A DNA stretch of 64,000 nucleotides, from the NCBI GenBank assembly GCA_003008705.1, contig PDUO01000002.1, forward strand, positions 948,898 to 1,012,897. The letters run 5' to 3'. Positions 33,535-46,012 of this stretch are shown one piece after another. The DNA is from Pezicula radicicola (lineage: Eukaryota; Ascomycota; Leotiomycetes; Helotiales; Dermateaceae). The notes under the pieces were generated by a model. The model saw only the letters and a program-made list of their open reading frames with translations, was not told the origin of the DNA and did not search any database. The number at the start of each line of letters is the position of its first letter. Position 1 is the first letter of the stretch. Made by a program: the position numbers and the translations under genes.

Positions 33535-34110
33535 GTCCGATATAACTTTCTTTTATACAAGAAAACGTGCCTAGATTCAGCAAGCCTTCATAGATAGCCG
33601 AGCTGAACTACTAAATGCCGTCGCGAAGTGTCCCAATGTGGAATGAGTCTTAATGCTCGCTTCCTGGCCCTATCTGGCACATGGGGGGTTTTCTTGGTCG
33701 CTTTCTGGCCCAATTTGGTTAATGAGCTATAAGTCGCTTACCGAGGTGTGGAGTGTTCCCTCAACATGAAGGATCATCACGGGCAGCAACGTCTGAATAC
33801 CGCTAGTCCGTTGATATCTCGGTCTTCCACTGCTTACCGCGGTATCGATCCCGTAGGTCCTCAAGCGTCGTCCAGAATCCAACGCACAAGTATTTTAGCG
33901 GATCACAGGGGAACTATTATGATGGAAATAAGATGGGATTCGACCACCATGCTAGACTAGGCATCTCTTGCCTATATAGGGGCTGTAGTGCACGAAAATA
34001 CTCTGTCCGCTATAGTTCTTGCTGAAGGGTATTTCTTGCTGCTACTTCAATTTAACCAGCCTCCCTTCAATAATCCACGAGAGAAGAAGCACAATTCTGG
34101 GCCCATCAGC
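33535..34110. promoter_or_regulatory. Divergent promoter cupin / permease
   Basis: 576 bp. Contains a perfect 10-bp palindrome TACCGCGGTA (33835-33844), i.e. CCG and CGG triplets back to back, a possible everted Zn2Cys6 site about 270 bp before the permease start. GCTTTCTGGCCC/GCTTCCTGGCCC-like segments occur twice (about 33658 and 33700). Confidence 0.45.
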
Positions 34111-35864
34111 ATGATAGCAGAGACAAAGAGGCGTAGCCTCGAGATTAAGATGGACAACTCCAAGATGGAGGCCGCAGCTGTGCCTGATGCAGATGCTGCT
34201 GACTTACTAGGTATATCAATATATAATTCGCTTGCAGCTGCCAACTAATCCTTTGTAGCAATGGGATATGTTCAGGAACTCAGACGTGATTTCAACATGA
34301 TGCAGCTCCTCGGTTCTGCTTACAGCCTCACGAACTCCTGGATCGGGATTGTTGGTGGCTTCACCATTGGAATATCTACTGCTGGGCCTGTCTCTATCGT
34401 CTATGGGCTGATAATCATGTTCGTGATCAACATTTTTGTAGGCATCTCCCTTTCTGAATTGATGAGCGCAATGCCAAACTCGGGCGGCCAGTACTTCTGG
34501 GCACTGGAACTGTCACCCAAGAAGTATGCTCGCATATCTGCTTTCGTCACTGGCGTTTTCAGTCTATGTGGAGCTTTCTGTGGCTCTGCAAGTGCTTGTG
34601 TTGCTATCAGTCAGATGATACTAGGCATGGTTACGCTGGCTAATCCAGCTTTGTAAGTATATCCTATCATTTCAATAGCATGCTTTACTTACTATGGTGG
34701 TGTTTAGTAACTCCACAACTTGGGAAATGTACCTCTTGACCCTCTTTATTAACTTCCTCGCTGCGTTCGCAAACTGCCATGAGGCAATAGTTACGAGATG
34801 CTCTGTGCTTGGGCTTTGGATAAGCCTTATAAGCGTTGTGGTCATCACAATCACCGTACCATCGAAGTCCCCGTCGTACACCAGCGTCAACTACATTTTC
34901 TCCCAGTTTCAGAATGGGAGCGGATGGTCTTCCACGAGCATGGCATTTTTACTGAGCCTCATCAACGCCAACTACGCGTTTGGATTGCTAGACACTGCGA
35001 CACATCTTGCTGAAGAAACACCAAATCCTGCAAGAAATGTTCCAAAAGCCATTATGTATACTGTTCTCATCGGATTCGTCACTTCTTTCCCACTTGCATG
35101 CGTGCTGATGTACTGCTTGACCGATTATGACGCTGTTGCTGGAACGGCCACCGGTATTCCTCTGCTTGAACTCTTCTACATCGCTCTCGGTCACAACAAA
35201 GGCGCCGCGATCTTTCTGCAGGCACTTGCTGTACTCTCATATTTCTTCTGTCTAATTGCCGTTCAGACGTATCAAGCACGAATAATTTGGTCTTTTTCCC
35301 GCGATGGAGGTTTGCCATTCTCGCACTGTTGGTCCCAAGTCAATGCACGTACAGCTGTGCCGCTCAATGCTCATGCTTTGGGACTCATCATGACCGCTCT
35401 CTTATGCATCCTCTCCATAGTATCTACAACTGCATTTACAAGGTGAGCACAATCCCAAACTCTTGTGAATCTGCTAATCAAAACTGCTAGTCTGGTTATT
35501 GGGGTGGTAATTTTTCCCTATCTGTCTTATATCCTCCCAATGGCGTACTCTTTATGGAGACTTCCAGACGAGGATAAGGGTCCTTTCAACTTGGGAAGGG
35601 TTGGTGTCGCTTCAAGAGCGATTACACTGGTATTCTGTCTTTACACAATCGTGATTTACTCATTTCCATATGTGATGCCAGTGACAGCAGGAAGTAAGCA
35701 TTCTCTCTTTGTACTAGAAAAAATATTATTACTGATGTGCCATAGATATGAATTATATAAGCGCTATTACGGGTATAGTTGGGATTTGGATACTTGGCGA
35801 TTGGTCTCTTCGTGCTCATAGTCAGTTCAAAAAAGTAAGCCGGACTGATGAGGTTGCATCTTAA
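34111..35864 (+). CDS. GABA/choline-type amino-acid permease, C-terminus apparently frameshifted
   Basis: APC-superfamily transporter of the fungal GABA/choline (BAT/Uga4/Hnm1) type. Five exons (34111-34210, 34259-34652, 34708-35442, 35491-35693, 35746-35864) give 516 aa as read. Signatures: 'FNMMQLLGSAYSLTNSWIGIVGGF', 'GISLSELMSAMPNSGGQYFWA', 'TATHLAEETPNPARNVPKA', 'QTYQARIIWSFSRDGGLPFS' and 'WSQVNARTAVPLNAH'. After 'VTAGNMNYISAITGIVG' the expected last membrane helix is readable only in the +1 frame ('FGYLAIGLFVLIV' then SSKK and a stop at 35836-35838). The annotated frame instead gives a polar tail. An extra G in the GGG at 35781-35783 would explain it, so the twelfth helix is probably lost. 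Confidence 0.8.
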
Positions 35865-36520
35865 GAGTTTGGTTGCGGAATTCAATGAGGGAGCTTTACG
35901 AATTGCCTCTCAAGAATAATAGATAGACTGTAGCCGGATAACTTTCTTTTATGGCAACTGCTAGAGCTCTTGTTAGCTCAGAACATTAGGGACATATTGG
36001 AAACATCGAAGAGTTAGCAAAGTTTATCCTCCATCCATGTACATGTTAACCATACAAGAATGAATACATTTGTAAAGTCCGATCGGTGTGAAGTGGTACT
36101 TGGTACTTCGTACTGAGCTTTTGTATGATTCACTGTGTGAGCTATCGTAGTGGATTTACAGAGTAAATTTCCATTGACATTACGATTTTGGAACTTTTAC
36201 AGGTTTCACCACCCCGTGTACACATGCTGGAAAATCAACACTCTTTTATATTACGGCATACCGCTGCATTTTGTAATGAATGTATCCATAGGATCGTGAT
36301 GAAAAATCTCTTGTTATCGATGTATATGATGGCCGCCGGTAGGTACACTCTGACTTTCCAAATCCAGAACAAATGCGAGCTTCACATCATCGGAACGCGC
36401 TTAAGTGGGTAGCACAGATGATGATAAAACCAGAGAAAGAACCACCTCCCACTATGCGTCAAAGTCTCCGAGCCTACGACACTATCGCTTTAGTCGTTCT
36501 CTGAGACGATTTGGGTAAAG
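35865..36520. promoter_or_regulatory. Spacer: permease 3' end and P450 promoter
   Basis: 656 bp, AT-rich, no recognised motif or gene. Confidence 0.35.
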
Positions 36521-38257
36521 ATGCTATCGAAAAGTGCCTCGACGGCGATTACTGCCACTCTTATATCAATAGCAATCTACAGATATATCGTGTATCCCCT
36601 CTTCTTGTCGCCATTGTCAAAGATCCCGGCGCCTCACTTTACATGCCACTTCTGTCCGGTCTGGTTCCTGTGGAAAAAGTACCACGACCAAGAGATTCGC
36701 GCCGTATATGAGCTCCACAAGCAAAAAGGGCCAATTCTTCGACTCGCACCAAATGAACTTTCTCTAAATTGCTTTGATGGAGGATTGAAACAGATCTATC
36801 TGGGAGGTTTTCCCAAGACAGACTTTTATCCGCTTGGATTCAACAATTATGAGTATGTTACTGGCTGTTAGTTAATGATTTTGAAGAGCTCTGTCCAATT
36901 AAGTAACTAGGACCGAGAACATTTTCACGATGACGGACAACGCTCAACACGCCGCTCGTAAACGCATCATTTCACATACCTTCTCGAAACCCTACATAAT
37001 GGCTTCGCCAACCGCAACCGCATCAACCGAGGCTGTCCTTTTTGGACGGCTTCTGCCACTCTTCCAGAGGATGGCAGACGAGGATCAGCCCATCGAAGTC
37101 CTCGGATTGAATTTCAGCTATTCGATGGACTCATTCGTCAATTGGCAATTTGGAGTATCTCTGGGTAGCAATCTTGTTGAAGACGAACAAGAACGGAAGC
37201 GATACCTTGATGCCTTCTTTGCTAGCGAGCATTATTCTTTCTGGCCCACGCAGTTCCCCGGTCTCACATCGTTCCTGAAGAAGCTGGGCGTTCCTCTCAT
37301 CCCAAAATGGGTGGAGGCAGGTGCACTCGATATCGAGGCCTGGAACATGGACAAGTGCGACAAGGCCCAAGGGCTGCTTACCACTCACACAGAGCTCGCC
37401 GAGCAAGATCGTCCAGTGGTGTTCGCGCAAGCGTACAAGAGCATGAGTGCGGAGACATCTGACAAGAACCATTCGACCAGTCCCGGTTCTAATCCACAAC
37501 ATCAGTATCCCCAACGTCTAGAGATCGCAAGTGATATGTTCGCCCACAACTCAGCCGCACACGAAACGAGTGGTGTTGCACTGACGTACGCCTTCTATGA
37601 GCTTTCACGCCGTCCGGCTCTGCAAGTTAGGCTCCATAACAAGCTCATGTCACTGAGTCAACCCCTGTTGTATCCAATCCCTTCTGGCAGCGAGCTCCAA
37701 CTTCCTCCGCCAAAGGAAGTCGACTCTCTGCCACTACTCGATGCAATTATCATGGAGACCCTCTGAGTATGGCCACCAGCAACCCCGGAAAACGCCGTCC
37801 ACTCCATCTGGATCCGTGTCGCTTGGAGGCTTCGACCATATTCCGCCTAATGTCAACGTGCAATGCTATGCCTATGCACTCCACCGTAACCCTGACGTTT
37901 TCCCCAATCCCGAAGAATGGAAGCCCGAACGCTGGCTCCAGGCGTCTCCGGAGGAGTTAAGCACGATGAGGCGCTGGTTCTGGGCATTTGGCAGTGGCGG
38001 TGCTATGTGCATCGGCAGTAATTTTGCTCTCTACTGTAAGCATTCTCTATGACTCCCTCCCGCGGTAGTTGTTTGCAATAGCCGCCGCAAAAGCGTGTGC
38101 AAACTGCATGTTGACTGACTTATCAATAGCTATGAAGCATGCCATTGCGAGCATATGGACCAACTTCATATACGAGCACGGCGATATGATACAGGAGGAT
38201 CAATACCTGGCAGGGCCGAAGGGGAAGAAGTTGATGTTGAAATTCCACCATGTCTGA
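36521..38257 (+). pseudogene. Cytochrome P450 pseudogene
   Basis: Fungal microsomal P450. Exon 1 (36521-36852) carries the membrane anchor and 'RLAPNELSLNCF'; exon 2 starts at 36911 ('TENIFTMTDNAQHAARKRIISHTFSK'). The C-terminal part follows in another frame ('PDVFPNPEEWKPERWL', 'RRWFWAFGSGGAMCIGSNFAL'), then an intron (about 38036-38130) and a last exon ending 'KGKKLMLKFHHV' at 38257. Three lesions are visible. (i) The K-helix ExxR motif reads E-T-L-TGA: the invariant Arg is a stop codon at 37764-37766. (ii) The frame changes by one base between about 37775 and 37795. (iii) The heme loop has FGSGGAMCIG, with Ala for the conserved Arg. The heme Cys remains. The product cannot be a working P450. 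Confidence 0.85.
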
Positions 38258-38570
38258 TACAGTCCACAGGAGATGGCCTGTGTTCCTAATCTACAACAAC
38301 TCTGTGTGTGGAGGCTTGCTCTAAGCATCTTGTAAGTCCATTTGCTAGTAGGACCAAGATTCTAGATGAAAGAAAGCCCTTGCGTACCCGAGTGCCATAC
38401 CTGTCCTGTACTTCCATACCTCCGTACAGCCTTTAGCTAGGACTACTCTATAGACTCAATAAATCCCTTTTGTTGAAAAAACTTTTGTGTTAAGTCAAAT
38501 CTTTGAACGGTTGTTATATATATATATATAATAGAGCTACACCCGCGCTCGCCGCATACGAAGGGTACGC

Positions 38571-38594
38571 TTTCGTATCTTTCGTATCTTCCGT
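38571..38594 (+). repeat. 9-bp tandem array TTTCGTATC
   Basis: About 2.5 copies of a 9-bp unit, followed by the palindrome CCGTACGG. Related by T/C changes to the array at 39008-39038. Confidence 0.6.
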
Positions 38595-38717
38595 ACGGTA
38601 TCCTCCCCGCCCCTGGCGGAGTATTCCTTGTTGGTATGTGTTTTATAACGCTTAGCAAAGTTCGACTTATCTAGGTACAGAAATGTAGCTGCTTTAGAGC
38701 CGTCTTTAAGGTAGATA

Positions 38718-38905
38718 GCCTACAACTACAGGCTGTATGCCCTATAATTATAGACTACCTCTTATAATTTTAGTAGTCGTAAAGTAGTATAGGTAACAAA
38801 CATGAAGCATTATAGAACTATATAGTCTATATTTATAGGAGAACTGACCAATAATTATAAGTAGATAGCCTATAATTATAGGGCATGTAGCCTGTAGTTG
38901 TAGGC
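38718..38905. mobile_element. Foldback/MITE-like element with ~54-bp inverted arms
   Basis: The left arm (38718-38771) begins GCCTACAACTACAGGCT and the right arm (38851-38905) is its reverse complement, with one base of gap and mostly transition differences; both contain CCCTATAATTATAG. About 79 bp separate the arms. No transposase is present and no clear target-site duplication is visible, so it could be a MITE, a decayed foldback or a simple long hairpin. Confidence 0.65.
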
Positions 38906-39007
38906 ATGTCCCTGCCTGTAATTACAGAGCATAGATAGCGAGCACTAGCAAGGTCGAAGAAACAGCGACAGATTCAGGTAAGGCCCACACTCTGAGGGGG
39001 AAGTACT

Positions 39008-39038
39008 GTACCTTTCGTACCTTTCGTACCTTTCGTAC
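39008..39038 (+). repeat. 9-bp tandem array GTACCTTTC x3
   Basis: Three and a half perfect copies of the 9-bp unit, 430 bp upstream of the next transcription factor gene. Confidence 0.75.
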
Positions 39039-39469
39039 AAACTAAGCGACACCCTCCTGGCTCGCTTAAAGCCTGTTTCCTAAGACCCCTTTTCGTATCC
39101 TGTTATTTTACCTATTGCGAAAGCTTCGAAGCATCTTTGGTATATTCTTGTAAGTATAAAAGGTACAAAAGGGGGTGTTCAGGAATAAGGTCGCATACTC
39201 CATCTTAGGTATCAGGTACAAGAGTACCTTCCGCGTCAACGGATTTCGTTATCTTGAGAGGGACAGGTAATAAAGATAGCAACTTTATTGGACCTTAAGC
39301 GAGGCTGGCTACATTGGGAGAATACAGTGGGGTAATTAAGTCTAAAAGGACCACGACCCCGCCCCCATTATCATCTTACCTACCTTACCCTACGGTACCT
39401 TCGTAGGCTTCTGAAATTATCGTATGTCCGCAATCGACTGACATTTCTCCTGACATTAACTCATCCAGC

Positions 39470-40918
39470 ATGACTTATCGAGTCCGCTTTGCACCCGTCA
39501 AGAAGAATGCGCCTTGCTTGCCCAGCAATGTCACTGTTGCTGCCGCTCCGCCTCCCACAAACACCAAAGTCACGCCGCAAGGAAGTCGAGGCAAATTCAA
39601 GAGTCGAACGGGCTGCTACGAATGTAAGCGGCGTCGTGTGAAATGCGACGAGACTTTTCCCGTCTGTCTGCGGTGTCAAAAGAGTCAATCAGTCTGCAGG
39701 GCCGTACCCCGTATGGCAAAGTGGCTGACCGAACTGCCATGGCTAAACAAACCCAATAATCCGAGTGCCTCAGTCCCAAGCATGTCCCACCACATCAACA
39801 AGCGGCTTCTCCAGCACTGGCTCGAAAAGACAAGCCAGATAATGGTGCTAGATCCGGACAACAATCCAATGTCATTTCCCATCTTAGCCTATCTCGATAT
39901 GTCACCAGCACTCGTTCATGCTTTACAAAGCATCAGTGCGGCCCATGAAAACTTCTTCGACCCTTCCAAACTTACAGTATGTCTTGAAGAAAGAAGCCAG
40001 GCGCTAAGCCGGTTCAAGGAGGAACTTCAAGATGGAAAGGAGCTCCTCCCTTCCTCGTTCTTGACCATTTTCTTGTTGGGTATATCTTCACCGTGGATTG
40101 AGAACAACCTTGTCGAGTTTGGCAAGGAGCATTTGTTTGGAGCGCGAGCTATCATCAAACTTCTCCTTTCAAACGACAACAGTAAGAAAGACCCTTTTAC
40201 CTCGTTCCTTGTCGGTGTATATATATACTGGGACATGGTAAGTTCTTTTCTCGTGGATCCGGACGAGCAACAACCTCTTAACACATCTCTGCTTTTTGAG
40301 GCGGTCCAGGACATGCGAAGCTCCCATCACCCTATCATTGGCTATTCTGTGGAGATTCTCTATCTTCTCGGAACGTTGGGAAGATACTGCATGCAAGTTC
40401 TCGATGGTATGGAACGGGACTTCTTCCTTGAAGCAACCTTGGCAGAGCAAATGCTTGGATGGGAGTGCATGCAGGATGGGTCTTATTTCGAAAATCTGAG
40501 CAACGCCTTCCGAAAACATGGTTTAATCATGCTTTACCGAATCTGCGGTCGTCCAAAGACAAACACAGTGGCTGAGCAGGCTGTAGGACTTTCCTTTGAG
40601 GAAAGAACAAATGAGATCATTCGGCAGTATGCCCTTGACATCGTTGAGGAGCTTTCTCAAGTACCCATGAGTTCTTCCCATCTTAACTTGCAAGGCATTC
40701 CGCTATTCACCGCGGGCTCAGAGTTGTATGCAGACGATATTGATCAGCGGATCGAAGTTACGCAGCGTTTCAAAGCATTGTATTCCATGAATCGCCTGCC
40801 TATGAATTTACTGGCAATACGCGTATTAGAGAATATTTGGAATCTTCGGGACGCTAGCATGCCTGTGTCTTGGATGGAATTTATGCTTCAGAGAAAGTGG
40901 AGGCTAATGCTTGGATAA
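39470..40918 (+). CDS. Zn2Cys6 transcription factor with fungal-specific C-terminal domain
   Basis: Intronless 482-aa regulator. The binuclear zinc cluster has Cys at residues 49, 52, 59, 66, 69 and 76 (CX2CX6CX6CX2CX6C), with the basic run 'CKRRRVKCDE'. It is followed by a Fungal_trans_2-type helical domain ('HHINKRLLQHWLEKTSQIM', 'SPALVHALQSISAAHENFF', 'FLTIFLLGISSPWIENN'). No lesion is visible. Its position in the middle of the accessory block makes it a candidate pathway regulator, with CGG/CCG triplet elements as expected sites. Confidence 0.9.
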   Translation: MTYRVRFAPVKKNAPCLPSNVTVAAAPPPTNTKVTPQGSRGKFKSRTGCYECKRRRVKCDETFPVCLRCQKSQSVCRAVPRMAKWLTELPWLNKPNNPSASVPSMSHHINKRLLQHWLEKTSQIMVLDPDNNPMSFPILAYLDMSPALVHALQSISAAHENFFDPSKLTVCLEERSQALSRFKEELQDGKELLPSSFLTIFLLGISSPWIENNLVEFGKEHLFGARAIIKLLLSNDNSKKDPFTSFLVGVYIYWDMVSSFLVDPDEQQPLNTSLLFEAVQDMRSSHHPIIGYSVEILYLLGTLGRYCMQVLDGMERDFFLEATLAEQMLGWECMQDGSYFENLSNAFRKHGLIMLYRICGRPKTNTVAEQAVGLSFEERTNEIIRQYALDIVEELSQVPMSSSHLNLQGIPLFTAGSELYADDIDQRIEVTQRFKALYSMNRLPMNLLAIRVLENIWNLRDASMPVSWMEFMLQRKWRLMLG

Positions 40919-41082
40919 GACATTCTTATTGGAAGTTATACCTAACGGAGGATTCTAATGACGGGAAATACTAAGCCTTCCAATCTCCAAAAAATAGACT
41001 ACAGATGGGTAGTTGCAACGGTTTCATGGAACGCGAACATACACTAAGATCAAGAGCAAAGTTCAACGACACCCAAATCTTC

Positions 41083-42430
41083 TTATGCCAACGCCAGTTT
41101 CCAACCCCTCAGCACCAGAATATCCCACCAGTCCGCGATCGAGTTGTCAGATGCCGACCCAGATCGTGCCTTCCACACCTCTTCCAAGACGCTCAATGAG
41201 GTCAGAATGTTCTTGAAGTACCGAACCTCCCAGATTCGGTGCAAGCGATGACGAATAAACTTGATGTGAGAAGGGTTCCAGGCTTCTGCACCAATCATGA
41301 ATAGTGGGAAATGTAATGTGCACTCAGGCTGACAACCCTCAGGTATCACTGCCAAACACTCAATTGCATTCTGCACGACCTGAGCAATCTTTAAATCTAG
41401 CGTAGCAGATAGGCTGGGAACGTGACGTCGCAGACTACGATACAGATAGATTAGACCCGCTGCACGATACGCCTCTGCTAGTGTGATGAGCGCAAGATCA
41501 CCTGATGGAGGACATTGCCATTGCAGCAACTGCGTCTCCAAGTGGTGCGCTCGACCTGAGAATGTCGTAGCCATGTCGGTGAAACTGTCTTGAGTACAGG
41601 GCTCGCTTATCTCATTCATATCAGCGTTCAACATACTCACCTCGGAGATCAAATACATAATTTTCGACGCGAGCCCGAAGTACGAGTCCGGCAGAGGATC
41701 ATCCTGACTTGCGAAGTAATAGCCGGGGAGCAAGGGTCGACTCTGGCAACAAATGCTCATTAGTATGTCATGGTAGGCGAAACTGCGCAGAACACATCTG
41801 CCATCGGAGGAAGACTGGAAACATGTAGGCACAAGTGAAAGGCCTTCATGACCAAGCTCGGCTGGACTTGATGACCGGATCGCCTCATAGGCTCCAATCA
41901 AATGTTTATACCAGTTTGAAGTGTCTCCGAGGATTACTTCTATACCGCAGAGCACAAGACAGGAGGCTAAAGAGCTTTCCAGGTCTGACTTCTTGATGCG
42001 GTGGGAGAGAGCTGCTGAAAAAGAACTCAGCGATGCCGTCCGAAGCTCCATTGCGGCTTGAGCGCGGCTGGAATCTCTCAGGGATAGATGAGATGCTGAC
42101 CAGGCAAGAATGGCGTCTTGTAAGATGGACGCGTCCATTGCCATTGGTAGGAAAACTAAAGGAGATAGAGTCAGAACTGACTGGCTTGGAACGTTATTGA
42201 GATGGTTGGGGGTAAGAACCGGATAAGAGACAATTATTTTGGTCATTGGTCGTCATAAGTGGCGAGAATGTTTGGATATAATATCTCATTGCATCCTTTC
42301 TCCTGTTTGAGGTCTCGCGAGACGGATCACTTCCTACGCCTCGTCTGAATACGTTGCTGCCGAATTGGCTGAGAGAATCGAGTTCCAAAGAAGATGGTGG
42401 AAAGACCCAAGTGGGAGCATTCGCAGGCAT
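41083..42430 (-). CDS. Fungal-specific transcription factor domain protein lacking a zinc cluster
   Basis: Two exons (42220-42430, 41083-42155) joined by a 64-nt intron (donor GTTCTT, acceptor TTTAG) give 427 aa and restore the family string 'NNCLLSVFLPMAMDASILQDAILAWSASHLSLRD' across the junction. The rest fits the Fungal_trans_2 domain ('SCLVLCGIEVILGDTSNWYKHL', 'LITLAEAYRAAGLIYLYRSL', 'LHFPLFMIGAEA', 'ILTSLSVLEEVW'). No Zn2Cys6 motif is found in frame upstream of the ATG at 42430, nor in the 100 bp before it. It may be a natural zinc-cluster-less regulator or one that lost its DNA-binding exon. It runs divergently from the monooxygenase. Confidence 0.8.
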
Positions 42431-45342
<2,912 letters not shown>

Positions 45343-46012
45343 ATGCATATTCTAGAGTGATAACCAACTGATAATCTATCCCTTGCTATTTACTCCTAAT
45401 GATGTGCCGTTTTGTGTATTTAATATGTCAATTATTTGTGCCTTTTTGCTGTCAGTGCGATCATTACTCATACTTGACAGGCCAGTTAAATAGCACAGTT
45501 ATATGTGTTCACATAGGAACACTCGAGAAAGGGTGTAGAGGTGTTAGATGAGCTTAAATAGGTAAAGATTCGTAGAACTTCTGTTGATGTTCCAGGTATG
45601 GGGAGATGCAAAAGTGCAGCCAAAAAATGCATAGCACGTAGAGAACCCCTGTGACAGCAGTTTTGGACAGGCAAACGAACTCTCGTGTTGTCTATGTGTT
45701 ACATTATGGTTACATTATGATAACGATATAGTCGGAGATATGGCAGCGCCAAATGTGGACAAAACAATCATTGATCGTTCTTGATTAGACACGGATTAGC
45801 AGTGGGAATGGTGAGCTTCTCGGTCTCTGTCTTTAAGAGGAAACCGTCACCCACTTTCGTTCTGCACATGCACAAGACCCGCGAAAATATTTAAAAACAC
45901 CGGCAGGTAGACACCATATTCGCAAAAGACTCGCTATCCAACTACAATTGTCTCCAAATTACGCCTCCTCCTTTCATATCACATCTTGCCGCCTCCAGAA
46001 AGTCTTGAGAAC
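45343..46012. promoter_or_regulatory. Spacer: monooxygenase 3' end and amidase promoter
   Basis: 670 bp, AT-rich in its first half. The last 120 bp are C/A/T-rich as in a 5' leader. No clear motif is seen. Confidence 0.35.

Larger units (their letters stand above)
38258..39469. other. 1.2-kb gene-free spacer rich in repeats
   Basis: Contains a (TA)n run at 38516-38531, two CTTTCGTA(T/C)-type tandem arrays (38571-38594 and 39008-39038), and a 188-bp inverted-repeat element (38718-38905). No coding signal is seen. Confidence 0.6.

Noticed and set aside
37131..37514. 127-codon ORF antisense to the P450
   Set aside because: Shadow of the P450 exon on the opposite strand; no independent evidence.
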